Shown: one piece after another, positions 1-10,224 of the stretch
Numbering within the stretch: position 1 is the stretch's first letter
How the letters are laid out: each line of letters begins with the position of its first letter
Assembly (NCBI RefSeq): GCF_018137985.1
Contig: NZ_CP073084.1
Span: 372,001-436,000, forward strand
Length of the DNA stretch: 64,000 nt
Origin: Streptococcus oriscaviae
Lineage (GTDB): Bacteria; Bacillota; Bacilli; Lactobacillales; Streptococcaceae
Reading direction: 5' to 3'
The notes under the pieces: model-generated
Seen by the model: the letters and a program-made list of their open reading frames with translations, nothing else
Databases searched by the model: none
What the model was told of the DNA's origin: nothing
Program-made: the position numbers and the translations under genes

Positions 1-3000
1 TACTTGCACTGGTTGATGCACTCAAGGATGCGGACTCGGAGGCTGACGTACTTGCCGAGGTTGACGCACTCAAGGATGCGGATTCTGAAGCTGATGTGCT
101 TGCTGAAGTTGATGCAGATTCAGAAGCTGACGTACTTGCGCTAGTTGAGGCGCTCAAGGATGCCGACTCAGAGGCTGATGTACTTGCTGAAGTCGAGGCG
201 CTTAGTGACGCAGACTCGGAAGCCGACGTACTTGCGCTAGTTGAAGCGCTGAGTGACGCAGACTCGGAAGCTGACGTACTTGCGCTGGTTGAGGCGCTTA
301 GCGATGCTGACTCAGAGGCTGACGTACTTGCGCTGGTCGATGCACTTAGTGATGCCGACTCGGAGGCCGATGTGCTTGCGCTAGTTGACGCACTTAGTGA
401 CGCGGACTCGGAAGCTGACGTACTTGCTGAAGTCGAGGCACTCAGGGATGCTGACTCAGAAGCCGACGTACTTGCGCTCGTTGAAGCGCTGAGTGACGCA
501 GACTCAGAAGCTGACGTACTTGCGCTGGTCGATGCGCTTAGAGATGCGGACTCGGATGCTGATGTACTTGCTGAAGTTGATGCACTCAAGGATGCAGACT
601 CAGAGGCTGACGTACTTGCTGAAGTTGATGCACTCAAGGATGCTGACTCAGAAGCTGACGTGCTTGCACTAGTTGATGCACTTAGTGACGCTGACTCAGA
701 GGCTGACGTGCTTGCTGAAGTCGAGGCACTCAGGGATGCTGACTCAGAAGCCGACGTACTTGCGCTAGTTGATGCGCTTAGAGATGCGGACTCGGAAGCT
801 GACGTACTTGCACTGGTCGATGCACTTAAGGATGCTGACTCAGAAGCGGATGTGCTTGCCGAAGTCGAGGCACTAGTTGACGCAGACTCGGAGGCGGATG
901 TACTTGCCGAGGTTGACGCACTTAGTGACGCAGACTCGGAGGCGGATGTACTTGCCGAGGTTGACGCACTTAGTGACGCAGACTCGGATGCCGACGTACT
1001 TGCGCTCGTTGAAGCGCTGAGTGACGCAGACTCGGATGCCGACGTACTTGCCGAGGTTGATGCACTAGTTGATGCAGAGTCAGACGCGGATGTACTTGCG
1101 CTAGTTGATGCACTGAGTGACGCGGACGCGGACTCGGAGGCGGATGTACTTGCCGAGGTTGACGCACTTAGTGACGCAGACTCGGATGCCGACGTACTTG
1201 CGCTCGTTGAAGCGCTGAGTGACGCAGACTCGGATGCCGACGTACTTGCCGAGGTTGATGCACTAGTTGATGCAGAGTCAGACGCGGATGTACTTGCGCT
1301 AGTTGATGCACTGAGTGACGCAGACTCGGAGGCGGATGTGCTTGCTGAAGTCGAGGCACTTAGTGACGCGGACTCGGACGCTGATGTACTTGCTGAAGTT
1401 GATGCACTCAAGGATGCGGATTCTGAAGCTGATGTACTTGCGCTCGTTGAGGCGCTCAAGGATGCCGACTCAGAGGCTGACGTACTTGCGCTGGTCGATG
1501 CACTTAGTGATGCCGACTCGGAGGCCGATGTGCTTGCGCTGGTTGAGGCGCTTAGAGATGCGGACTCGGAGGCTGACGTACTTGCGCTCGTTGAGGCGCT
1601 CAAGGATGCCGACTCAGAGGCTGACGTACTTGCACTGGTTGATGCACTCAAGGATGCGGACTCGGAAGCCGATGTACTTGCGCTGGTTGAGGCGCTTAGA
1701 GATGCGGACTCGGAGGCTGACGTACTTGCGCTCGTTGAGGCGCTCAAGGATGCCGACTCAGAGGCTGACGTACTTGCACTGGTCGATGCACTCAAGGATG
1801 CGGACTCGGAAGCCGAGGTGCTGGCGCTGGTGGACGCACTGAGCGATGCTGACTCAGAGGCTGACGTACTTGCACTGGTCGATGCACTCAAGGATGCGGA
1901 CTCGGAAGCCGAGGTGCTTGCGCTAGTTGATGCACTCAAGGATGCTGACTCAGAGGCTGACGTACTTGCGCTAGTTGAGGCGCTTAGAGATGCGGACTCG
2001 GAGGCTGACGTACTTGCGCTCGTTGAGGCGCTCAAGGATGCTGACTCAGAGGCTGACGTACTTGCACTGGTCGATGCACTCAAGGATGCGGATTCTGAAG
2101 CTGACGTGCTTGCGCTAGTTGATGCACTCAAGGATGCTGACTCAGAGGCTGACGTACTTGCGCTAGTTGAGGCGCTTAGAGATGCGGACTCGGAAGCTGA
2201 CGTACTTGCACTGGTCGATGCACTTAAGGATGCTGACTCAGAAGCGGATGTGCTTGCCGAAGTCGAGGCACTAGTTGACGCAGACTCGGAGGCGGATGTA
2301 CTTGCCGAGGTTGACGCACTTAGTGACGCAGACTCGGAGGCGGATGTACTTGCCGAGGTTGACGCACTTAGTGACGCAGACTCGGATGCCGACGTACTTG
2401 CGCTCGTTGAAGCGCTGAGTGACGCAGACTCGGATGCCGACGTACTTGCCGAGGTTGATGCACTAGTTGATGCAGAGTCAGACGCGGATGTACTTGCGCT
2501 AGTTGATGCACTGAGTGACGCGGACGCGGACTCGGAGGCGGATGTACTTGCCGAGGTTGACGCACTTAGTGACGCAGACTCGGATGCCGACGTACTTGCG
2601 CTCGTTGAAGCGCTGAGTGACGCAGACTCGGATGCCGACGTACTTGCCGAGGTTGATGCACTAGTTGATGCAGAGTCAGACGCGGATGTACTTGCGCTAG
2701 TTGATGCACTGAGTGACGCAGACTCGGAGGCGGATGTGCTTGCTGAAGTCGAGGCACTTAGTGACGCGGACTCGGACGCTGATGTACTTGCTGAAGTTGA
2801 TGCACTCAAGGATGCGGATTCTGAAGCTGATGTACTTGCGCTCGTTGAGGCGCTCAAGGATGCCGACTCAGAGGCTGACGTACTTGCGCTGGTCGATGCA
2901 CTTAGTGATGCCGACTCGGAGGCCGATGTGCTTGCGCTAGTTGATGCACTCAGGGATGCGGACTCGGATGCTGACGTACTTGCTGAAGTTGAGGCGCTCA

Positions 3001-6000
3001 AGGATGCCGACTCAGAGGCTGACGTACTTGCGCTGGTCGATGCACTCAAGGATGCGGACTCGGAAGCCGAGGTGCTGGCGCTGGTCGATGCGCTTAGAGA
3101 TGCGGACTCGGATGCTGATGTACTTGCTGAAGTTGATGCACTCAAGGATGCAGACTCAGAGGCTGACGTACTTGCTGAAGTCGAGGCACTCAGGGATGCT
3201 GACTCAGAAGCCGACGTACTTGCGCTCGTTGAAGCGCTGAGTGACGCAGACTCAGAAGCTGACGTACTTGCGCTGGTCGATGCACTTAAGGATGCTGACT
3301 CAGAAGCGGATGTGCTTGCCGAAGTCGATGCACTAGTTGACGCGGACTCGGAAGCTGACGTACTTGCACTGGTCGATGCACTTAAGGATGCGGACTCGGA
3401 CGCTGATGTGCTTGCCGAAGTCGATGCACTAGTTGACGCAGACTCGGAGGCCGATGTGCTTGCGCTAGTTGATGCACTTAGTGACGCAGACTCGGAGGCG
3501 GATGTACTTGCCGAGGTTGACGCACTTAGTGACGCAGACTCGGAGGCTGACGTACTTGCGCTTGTTGAAGCGCTCAAGGATGCCGACTCAGAGGCTGACG
3601 TACTTGCGCTGGTCGATGCACTCAAGGATGCGGATTCTGAAGCTGATGTACTTGCGCTAGTTGATGCACTGAGTGACGCGGACTCGGAGGCTGACGTGCT
3701 TGCCGAGGTTGACGCACTTAGTGACGCGGACTCAGACGCGGATGTACTTGCACTAGTTGATGCACTCATTGAGGCTGACTCAGAAGCCGACGTGCTTGCG
3801 CTAGTTGATGCACTTAGTGACGCAGACTCGGAGGCTGACGTACTTGCGCTCGTTGAGGCGCTCAAGGATGCTGACTCAGAGGCTGACGTACTTGCACTGG
3901 TCGATGCACTCAAGGATGCGGACTCGGAAGCCGAGGTGCTTGCGCTAGTTGATGCACTCAAGGATGCGGACTCGGACGCTGATGTACTTGCTGAAGTCGA
4001 GGCACTCAGGGATGCGGACTCAGAAGCTGACGTACTTGCCGAGGTTGAGGCACTCAAGGATGCCGACTCAGAGGCTGACGTACTTGCACTGGTCGATGCA
4101 CTCAAGGATGCGGACTCGGAAGCCGATGTACTTGCGCTGGTTGAGGCGCTTAGAGATGCGGACTCGGAGGCTGACGTACTTGCGCTCGTTGAGGCGCTCA
4201 AGGATGCCGACTCAGAGGCTGACGTACTTGCACTGGTCGATGCACTCAAGGATGCGGACTCGGAAGCCGAGGTGCTGGCGCTGGTGGACGCACTGAGCGA
4301 TGCTGACTCAGAGGCTGACGTACTTGCACTGGTCGATGCACTCAAGGATGCGGATTCTGAAGCTGACGTGCTTGCGCTAGTTGATGCACTCAAGGATGCT
4401 GACTCAGAGGCTGACGTACTTGCGCTAGTTGAGGCGCTTAGAGATGCGGACTCGGAGGCTGACGTACTTGCGCTCGTTGAGGCGCTCAAGGATGCCGACT
4501 CAGAGGCTGACGTACTTGCACTGGTCGATGCACTCAAGGATGCGGACTCGGAAGCCGAGGTGCTGGCGCTGGTGGACGCACTGAGCGATGCTGACTCAGA
4601 GGCTGACGTACTTGCACTGGTCGATGCACTCAAGGATGCGGACTCGGAAGCCGAGGTGCTTGCGCTAGTTGATGCACTCAAGGATGCTGACTCAGAGGCT
4701 GACGTACTTGCGCTAGTTGAGGCGCTTAGAGATGCGGACTCGGAGGCTGACGTACTTGCGCTCGTTGAGGCGCTCAAGGATGCTGACTCAGAGGCTGACG
4801 TACTTGCACTGGTCGATGCACTCAAGGATGCGGATTCTGAAGCTGACGTGCTTGCGCTAGTTGATGCACTCAAGGATGCTGACTCAGAGGCTGACGTACT
4901 TGCGCTAGTTGAGGCGCTTAGAGATGCGGACTCGGAGGCTGACGTACTTGCGCTCGTTGAGGCGCTCAAGGATGCTGACTCAGAGGCTGACGTACTTGCA
5001 CTGGTTGATGCACTCAAGGATGCGGACTCAGAGGCTGACGTACTTGCACTGGTTGATGCACTCAAGGATGCCGACTCGGAAGCCGATGTACTTGCGCTCG
5101 TTGAGGCGCTCAAGGATGCCGACTCAGAGGCTGACGTACTTGCACTGGTTGATGCACTCAAGGATGCGGACTCAGAGGCTGACGTACTTGCACTGGTTGA
5201 TGCACTCAAGGATGCAGATTCAGAAGCTGACGTACTTGCGCTGGTGGATGCACTCAAGGATGCGGACTCGGAAGCTGACGTACTTGCCGAGGTTGAGGCA
5301 CTCAAGGATGCCGACTCAGAGGCTGACGTACTTGCCGAGGTTGAGGCGCTTAGAGAGGCTGACGTACTTGCACTGGTCGATGCACTAGTTGACGCAGACT
5401 CAGAGGCTGACGTACTTGCCGAGGTTGAGGCGCTCAAGGATGCTGACTCGGAGGCTGACGTACTTGCTGAAGTTGATGCACTCAAGGATGCGGACTCGGA
5501 AGCTGATGTACTTGCTGAAGTCGAGGCACTCAGGGATGCCGACTCGGAAGCCGATGTACTTGCGCTCGTTGAGGCGCTCAAGGATGCCGACTCAGAGGCT
5601 GACGTACTTGCGCTAGTTGATGCACTTAGTGACGCAGACTCGGATGCTGACGTGCTTGCGCTGGTGGATGCACTCAAGGATGCGGACTCGGAAGCTGACG
5701 TACTTGCGCTCGTTGAGGCGCTCAAGGATGCCGACTCAGAGGCTGACGTACTTGCACTGGTCGATGCACTCAAGGATGCTGACTCAGAAGCCGACGTACT
5801 TGCGCTAGTTGATGCACTTAGAGATGCGGACTCGGAGGCGGATGCGCTTGCTGAAGTCGAGGCGCTCAAGGATGCCGACTCAGAGGCTGACGTACTTGCG
5901 CTAGTTGATGCGCTTAGAGATGCGGACTCGGAGGCGGATGCGCTTGCTGAAGTCGAGGCACTTAGTGACGCGGACTCAGATGCGGATGTGCTTACGCTGG

Positions 6001-8440
6001 TGGACGCACTTAGTGATGCAGACTCGGAGGCAGATAGACTAGCCGAGTTTGATGTTGACTGCTGATCAGTAATGGTTAGCTGGTAACTTTTTGTTACGCT
6101 TGCTCCATCACTATCAACCACAGTAACTGTGACGGTGTAGACACCAGGTTTAGTGGAAGATGGAATAGCTCCATTTGTTACCGCAATGCTTCTTCCTTCG
6201 CTATCAGTGACTGTATAAGTGATTGTTTTTGCAACACCATCTCGATCATCTTCTAAATCTGCAGCGACAACACCATTTGATAGTGGGATAACAATCTGAC
6301 CTGCTCTGTCAATGGTTTGGTCAGAAACAGAGAGAGTCGGAGCTGAGTTAGGAGCAATACTATACGGAACATTGACAATTTTAGAAACACCTTGCTGAGT
6401 GGTTATCCTCACTTGAACAAAGCCTGAACCAGAAGTTGGAACTGGACTTAACAGTTCCTTGGTGATAATAGCACCGTCTGTTGGCCCAAGAATAGAAACC
6501 GCATCAGTTAATTCAGTTGCTGTGATAGTTTGCTTGTGATCTTTTTGAACAGGTGTTACTTCTGTATCCAAGACATGGATGCGGAAAGTTCCGTATCCTT
6601 CATTTCCATGTTGTGAACTATCTCTAGCCATTACTGCCCGTTCGTAGGTACCAGTTGGCTGATCGGTTAGTTTTCCAGCAGGTATAACCACCTGTGTATT
6701 GTTATCAACTCGAACAGCCAAGCTTGTACCAAACGTAGCATCTGTGGTATTGTTTCCGACTGAACTAGTAATTGAGGCAGCAGCGATTGACGAGCGATCT
6801 GTTACGTCTGCTAACTTCAAATCTGTATTTAAAGCTGTATCCTTAAATAGATAGACATCATTAGCCACGACTGTCACTACCGGATTTTGAACATCGATAG
6901 TTAAATCGCTCATATTGATACGCGTTCTATCGACAGGGCTACTAACATGTGTTCCACCCGAGTAAGTTCCTGTAGGAGCATCTAAAACAGGGATTCGTTG
7001 TCCACCCGCATTGTGTGTTTCGCCAGTAGGAGTTTGATTATTACGACTATGGGCACCTGCTTGAACAATTATCTGAGCCTGTCTAACATCTGTTGTCCGC
7101 ATTTGGAAGTTAATTGTGTAAATTTGCCCACCTGTCAGTCTTCCAGTAGTCATGTAGGCAATTCCTGTAACACGGACACCATCGGACCAAGTAACGCCGA
7201 GTGCTGCTGTATGGACTTGGGACAGGACAAAGCTATTATTGGCCAAACTTGGTATTCCAATCGGAGTCATAGTCTCATCACCAGCAAAATAGAAGCCAAG
7301 ATATCCTGTACTTATAGGTTGAACATCCACCTGCCAATTGATAATTTGATTGGCTTCATCGTAATAGCCTCGAACGGCTCTTACAGTTCCAGAAGTATCT
7401 GATTTACTTACCAACAACTTGCCAAGCGAATTGGTTCCTGTGCCGTTTCTAAGGCTGGTTCCTGTAGCTGTGCTTGTTGGTGTCATCTGCTGGATACGGC
7501 CTGACAGAGCAGTTCCAGCTGAGGCAGTAGATATAGCCAAGGCATCTAGGCTTTGTTGGCTGATGGTTGGATTTGTGAAGGCTGCTTCTGCTTGAGCCAA
7601 TATTGCGATTGCACGGTCTCGAGCAGTCACATATTTTTGATATTTTGCAGCGCTGGTTGATTCTTCAGAAGGCACTTCTTTTGATAAGGCCTCCCTCAGT
7701 GTTTGCAGGGCCATCTGTAATTTTGAGTAATCCAGATTAGACTCTGCCTGAGCAACAGCCGATGTGGCAGACTCATTCGAACGCTCATTTCCAGTAGTAG
7801 CCCCTTCTGCTAGAGGGCTAGAAGAGGTTGATGAACTTTCTGAGGCGCTAGTACTTGCCGAGGTAGAGCTACTCTGCGATGCCGAAGTGCTGGCACTTGT
7901 CGAGGCACTCAAGGATGCGGATTCAGATGCTGAAGTGCTGGCACTTTCTGAGGCAGACAAACTGGCCGAGGCTGAGGAACTATCCTCGGTGGAGAGAGTT
8001 TGGCTCCCTGCACTTGCAGTCGGACTCGTAGTTACAGTGCTTACTTGCTGAGCATCTGATTCAGAAACCGCGCTTGTTTCAGTCGTAGTCACGACAACGA
8101 CATCTTGATCAACTAGCGTTTCTCCTGCTGTTACCTGCTCTTCAGTGACTGTTTGCACTTCTTCTGCAAATACCGAAGTCGTTACAGTAGCCCCGGTTGC
8201 AATAGCTCCGGTTGCCAATGCAGCCTTTAAATAGTCTAAATGATGCGATGTTAAACTATCAGAAGGATGGAGATCTGGAATACGCACATCTGGCTTGTCA
8301 CTCCCCTTTCCACGCATCACTCTTAAAAGATTTAGCTGTGATAGAACGGTTTTTACCCAATTTTTTCCAGATTTATGCATTTTGACCCGACTGGTCCTGT
8401 TAACCTCGTCAAAATGTTTATTAAACCGCTTTCGATTCAT
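1..8440 (-). CDS. Serine-rich repeat (SRR) glycoprotein adhesin, 3' end outside window
   Basis: Giant surface adhesin expected to be O-glycosylated in the cytoplasm and exported by the accessory Sec system encoded beside it. ATG is at 8438-8440 behind an AGGAG. I translated the reverse strand by hand and the frame stays open to position 1. Residues 20-28 carry a KMHKSGKNW motif (KxYKxGKxW signal class). A hydrophobic core spans about 71-90, with likely cleavage near VFA/EE at 92. SRR1 is about residues 140-215. A non-repeat binding region of about 570 residues follows (about 220-790): a helical start, beta-rich modules, and a final Ig/cadherin-like module ending near nt 6065. SRR2 then runs over 2000 residues to the window edge in 16-residue units of the type [16 protein letters not shown]. 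The C-terminus, with an expected LPXTG, lies outside. Architecture resembles GspB/Fap1/SssP1-type adhesins. The exact ligand is not readable from sequence. Confidence 0.93.
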   Translation of the reverse strand, partial: MNRKRFNKHFDEVNRTSRVKMHKSGKNWVKTVLSQLNLLRVMRGKGSDKPDVRIPDLHPSDSLTSHHLDYLKAALATGAIATGATVTTSVFAEEVQTVTEEQVTAGETLVDQDVVVVTTTETSAVSESDAQQVSTVTTSPTASAGSQTLSTEDSSSASASLSASESASTSASESASLSASTSASTSASQSSSTSASTSASESSSTSSSPLAEGATTGNERSNESATSAVAQAESNLDYSKLQMALQTLREALSKEVPSEESTSAAKYQKYVTARDRAIAILAQAEAAFTNPTISQQSLDALAISTASAGTALSGRIQQMTPTSTATGTSLRNGTGTNSLGKLLVSKSDTSGTVRAVRGYYDEANQIINWQVDVQPISTGYLGFYFAGDETMTPIGIPSLANNSFVLSQVHTAALGVTWSDGVRVTGIAYMTTGRLTGGQIYTINFQMRTTDVRQAQIIVQAGAHSRNNQTPTGETHNAGGQRIPVLDAPTGTYSGGTHVSSPVDRTRINMSDLTIDVQNPVVTVVANDVYLFKDTALNTDLKLADVTDRSSIAAASITSSVGNNTTDATFGTSLAVRVDNNTQVVIPAGKLTDQPTGTYERAVMARDSSQHGNEGYGTFRIHVLDTEVTPVQKDHKQTITATELTDAVSILGPTDGAIITKELLSPVPTSGSGFVQVRITTQQGVSKIVNVPYSIAPNSAPTLSVSDQTIDRAGQIVIPLSNGVVAADLEDDRDGVAKTITYTVTDSEGRSIAVTNGAIPSSTKPGVYTVTVTVVDSDGASVTKSYQLTITDQQSTSNSASLSASESASLSASTSVSTSASESASLSASTSASASASESASLSASTSASTSASESASLSASTSASASASESASLSASTSASTSASESASLSASTSASTSASESASLSASTSASTSASESASLSASTSASTSASESASLSASTSASTSASESASLSASTSASTSASESASLSASTSASTSASESASLSASTSASTSASESASLSASTSASTSASESASTSASTSASTSASLSASTSASTSASESASLSASTSASTSASESASLSASTSASTSASESASLSASTSASTSASESASLSASTSASTSASESASLSASTSASTSASESASLSASTSASTSASESASLSASTSASTSASESASLSASTSASTSASESASLSASTSASTSASESASLSASTSASTSASESASLSASTSASTSASESASLSASTSASTSASESASLSASTSASTSASESASLSASTSASTSASESASLSASTSASTSASESASLSASTSASTSASESASLSASTSASTSASESASLSASTSASTSASESASLSASTSASTSASESASLSASTSASTSASESASLSASTSASTSASESASLSASTSASTSASESASLSASTSASTSASESASLSASTSASTSASESASLSASTSASTSASESASLSASTSASTSASESASLSASTSASTSASESASLSASTSASTSASESASLSASTSASTSASESASLSASTSASTSASESASLSASTSASTSASESASLSASTSASTSASESASMSASTSASTSASESASLSASTSASTSASESASLSASTSASTSASESASLSASTSASTSASESASLSASTSASTSASESASLSASTSASTSASESASLSASTSASTSASESASTSASTSASTSASESASLSASTSASTSASESASTSASTSASTSASESASLSASTSASTSASESASLSASTSASTSASESASLSASTSASTSASESASLSASTSASTSASESASLSASTSASTSASESASLSASTSASTSASESASLSASTSASTSASESASLSASTSASTSASESASLSASTSASTSASESASLSASTSASTSASESASLSASTSASTSASESASLSASTSASTSASESASLSASTSASTSASDSASTSASTSASTSASESASLSASTSASTSASESASLSASTSASTSASESASASLSASTSASTSASDSASTSASTSASTSASESASLSASTSASTSASESASLSASTSASTSASESASLSASTSASTSASESASTSASTSASTSASESASLSASTSASTSASESASLSASTSASTSASESASLSASTSASTSASESASLSASTSASTSASESASLSASTSASTSASESASLSASTSASTSASESASLSASTSASTSASESASLSASTSASTSASESASLSASTSASTSASESASLSASTSASTSASESASLSASTSASTSASESASLSASTSASTSASESASLSASTSASTSASESASLSASTSASTSASESASLSASTSASTSASESASLSASTSASTSASESASLSASTSASTSASESASLSASTSASTSASESASLSASTSASTSASESASLSASTSASTSASDSASTSASTSASTSASESASLSASTSASTSASESASLSASTSASTSASESASASLSASTSASTSASDSASTSASTSASTSASESASLSASTSASTSASESASLSASTSASTSASESASLSASTSASTSASESASTSASTSASTSASESASLSASTSASTSASESASLSASTSASTSASESASLSASTSASTSASESASLSASTSASTSASESASLSASTSASTSASESASLSASTSASTSASESASLSASTSASTSASESASLSASTSASTSASESASLSASTSASTSASESASLSASTSASTSASESASLSASTSASTSASESASLSASTSASTSASESASLSASTSASTSASESASLSASTSASTSASESASLSASTSASTSASESASTSASTSASESASLSASTSASTSASESASLSASTSAS
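774..1540. repeat. 767-bp exact duplication inside SRR2, copy 1
   Basis: Reading line by line, this block looks identical to 2172-2938 at an offset of 1398 bp, including the 6-bp-insertion unit. Identity breaks at both edges (gat/gag before 774, g/a after 1540). It indicates recent unequal exchange or segmental amplification within the array. Confidence 0.8.
2172..2938. repeat. 767-bp exact duplication inside SRR2, copy 2
   Basis: Second copy of the block at 774-1540, offset 1398 bp. The flanking repeat units differ from those flanking copy 1. Confidence 0.8.
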
Positions 8441-8546
8441 GAATTGCTCCTAAATATTTACTTGTGCTGCGAAGGCACAAATTCGCTTATCCTACAATGT
8501 TTTTTACATATATAAATAAGTTAGATATTTTTATAAACTATCCTTC

Positions 8547-8575
8547 ATTATAATACATATTCACTATTTTTTCAA
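8547..8575 (-). promoter_or_regulatory. Sigma-A promoter of the SRR adhesin gene
   Basis: On the minus strand TTGAAA (8570-8575) and a perfect TATAAT (8547-8552) are separated by 17 bp. This implies a 5' leader of about 100 nt before the adhesin ATG. It lies downstream of the asp4 terminator, so the adhesin is transcribed separately from the export operon. Confidence 0.82.
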
Positions 8576-8670
8576 TGAAATTTACTATTTTACTGCGAAA
8601 GATTTCTGAATATCGCTTACATTTTTGTATTCTGCCGAAAAAGGCTCTAGTTTAGGATGAAATGCTAAAC

Positions 8671-8702
8671 AAAAACCCATCTATTTGTGAAAAATAGATA
8701 GG
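8671..8702 (-). terminator. Rho-independent terminator after asp4
   Basis: On the minus strand the stem CCTATCTATTT / AAATAGATGGG (one G-U pair) is followed by TTTTT. It starts 11 bp after the asp4 stop and ends the secY2-to-asp4 operon before the adhesin promoter. Confidence 0.85.
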
Positions 8703-8713
8703 CTGTTTTCCGA

Positions 8714-8893
8714 TTATTCCATGAAAAATTGTATCAGTCTTAGGATGATGAGTCCGAGTGAGATGAGAACTGAGATGAGTACGATAATCTGCATATTGAA
8801 CTGCTTTTTTTCTTTTTTCTCTTTCGGAAATTGGTATCGTTCTTCTTCCATCCGTTTGTTGATGCTGTCTTTTAAAGGATTTTCCTCTTTCAT
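8714..8893 (-). CDS. asp4: Accessory Sec system protein Asp4 (SecE-like), 59 aa
   Basis: A 59-residue protein with a charged, Lys/Glu-rich N-terminus (MKEENPLKDSINKRMEEER) and one C-terminal hydrophobic helix, about residues 36-56 (QIIVLISVLISLGLIILRL). That is the size and topology of Asp4, the SecE-like partner of SecY2 in GspB/Fap1-type loci. Its ATG overlaps the gtfB stop by ATGA (8890-8893) with AGGAGGGA upstream, and the stop TAA is at 8714-8716. Frame checked through the A-runs at 8805-8818. It is the last gene before a terminator. No second small gene (asp5) follows. Identification rests on position, size and topology rather than on sequence identity. Confidence 0.85.
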   Translation of the reverse strand: MKEENPLKDSINKRMEEERYQFPKEKKEKKQFNMQIIVLISVLISLGLIILRLIQFFME

Positions 8894-10224
8894 TGTTCCC
8901 TCCTATCAATCACAGATCGGTAGTCTTCTGCACTAGCAAGATGAGCTGCACGCTTCTGTCTGTCAACTGCTTCAGCAACTGAACTAGCTTGTTTGAGGCA
9001 ACTGGATAGACTTTCTATCAACTTAGGCCAATCTTGACTTGAAAAGATAGTTTCGTCAGCACAATACTTGCGTCCATGTGCTGTTTCTTCAAAGGTATAA
9101 ATAAGCTGATTGTGTTCAAAGGCTGTTCGGACAGATGATAAAATCTCATCACCCAAGTTGATGTCCAAATAGTAATCGCAGGCCTTATATAGTTTGTGGA
9201 CTTGCTCAAGTGAGATATTTGGATACAGGCTGATATTTTTATAGCTGCTAAAGGCCATCAGCTGACTGGACATTTCCGTCAGTGCTCCTATATGGAAATG
9301 CAAGTCTGGCAGAGCTTCTACTAGCTCCTTCAGATGCAACAACTGATCCGTATTGGTTAATATTAGCGCTTGGTTTCCAGCTTGATTTTGTTTAACGAAA
9401 GGATATTGAAAACCAAGAAAATACACCTGCTCCTTTTCTGTTTCTGTCAGAAGAGGAAGAAGATTCTTGTAAGCTGTCGCGTCCTGAACCGCTATTTTTG
9501 TGGGGCGCTTCCCTGCTCCGTTCAAAAGCAGACGCATGTTTCCTGGAATTTCCCCCAGAATAGGTTCTTGCCAAAAGAGAATATCCCGCCCTTCTTCCTC
9601 CATGTAAAAACAAGTCAAAAAAGGCAAGGACAAGGTATTGTAAAAGATGCGATCACGCTGAAAACCAGCCTTTGTCAAATAGAAGTCTACCCATTCTCGC
9701 TTATCACCAAAGAAATGAACCTGTCCTTGATAGTGGAGTATAAAACTGCCTGTTTGGTGGTTTTCTTGGACAACTTCGTGACCTTCTTGGTTAAAATAAG
9801 ACGTTAGGAGAGGTTGCCCTTCTCTATCATAAACAGTTTGTCCAAAACGGTAGCCCAATCGATTGTAGCGGTCTGTCAATCGCATCCGACCTTCCTCGTC
9901 ATACCAATCCACCATCTTTACATGGCGCTTGTGATTTGGAGAAGCGTAATGGATATGCCCACGCTTGCGATGGAGATCAAAGATTTCTGCCTGACTGCCA
10001 TTCCCAACAATCTCCCAGAAATTCGGTAATTCCACTTGATTAAAGTAGAGTGGCTTTTGCCCCCCGTCTTTGAATTCTGTAAAGAATTGATAGGGAGAAG
10101 TCACATCATCAGGTAAAAAACCATCATCCGTCAAACAGACAGTTGGGTGCTTGTAGCCTGCCAAGAGAAGCGAGTAGTGTAGATCCCAGCTTGACTGCCC
10201 GTAAGTATCAAATAAGGTTATCAT
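8890..10224 (-). CDS. gtfB: Accessory Sec glycosylation chaperone GtfB
   Basis: Non-catalytic partner of GtfA. The GtfA-GtfB complex transfers the first GlcNAc to Ser/Thr of the SRR adhesin, and GtfB binds the acceptor polypeptide. It has 444 residues, the expected length, and opens with MITLFDTYGQSSWDLHYSLL as in streptococcal GtfB. The C-terminal third has a degenerate Rossmann-like domain with FHIGALTEMSSQLMAF and a DYYLDINLGDEI segment. The start overlaps the gtfA end by 17 bp and the stop overlaps asp4 by 4 bp, so translation is probably coupled. Confidence 0.92.
   Translation of the reverse strand: MITLFDTYGQSSWDLHYSLLLAGYKHPTVCLTDDGFLPDDVTSPYQFFTEFKDGGQKPLYFNQVELPNFWEIVGNGSQAEIFDLHRKRGHIHYASPNHKRHVKMVDWYDEEGRMRLTDRYNRLGYRFGQTVYDREGQPLLTSYFNQEGHEVVQENHQTGSFILHYQGQVHFFGDKREWVDFYLTKAGFQRDRIFYNTLSLPFLTCFYMEEEGRDILFWQEPILGEIPGNMRLLLNGAGKRPTKIAVQDATAYKNLLPLLTETEKEQVYFLGFQYPFVKQNQAGNQALILTNTDQLLHLKELVEALPDLHFHIGALTEMSSQLMAFSSYKNISLYPNISLEQVHKLYKACDYYLDINLGDEILSSVRTAFEHNQLIYTFEETAHGRKYCADETIFSSQDWPKLIESLSSCLKQASSVAEAVDRQKRAAHLASAEDYRSVIDRREQ

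Larger units (their letters stand above)
1..6065 (-). repeat. SRR2 coding repeat array, 48-bp unit, more than 120 copies
   Basis: Imperfect tandem repeats of 48 bp encode a 16-residue Ser/Ala/Thr/Glu unit on the minus strand. Around 125 units fit in this stretch and the array continues past the left edge. A few units are altered: one extra Ala-Ser pair arises from a 6-bp insertion, seen twice, and there are a few short units. The phase of the sense frame makes the antisense strand open as well, which creates a spurious 1989-codon plus-strand ORF. Confidence 0.95.

Noticed and set aside
96..6065. 1989-codon plus-strand ORF
   Set aside because: Low-complexity antisense of the SRR2 repeats. No ribosome site at its start, and the minus strand gives a coherent adhesin with signal peptide, binding region and promoter.
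1..6065. CRISPR-like array because of regular repeats
   Set aside because: Repeats are contiguous 48-bp coding units without unique spacers, and no cas genes are present.
6998..7402. 134-codon plus-strand ORF
   Set aside because: Antisense shadow of the adhesin binding region, with no ribosome site or recognisable domain.
8652..8909. 85-codon minus-strand and 71-codon plus-strand ORFs around asp4
   Set aside because: They are shifted or antisense readings of asp4. The 59-codon frame has the ATGA overlap with gtfB, the ribosome site and the membrane helix.
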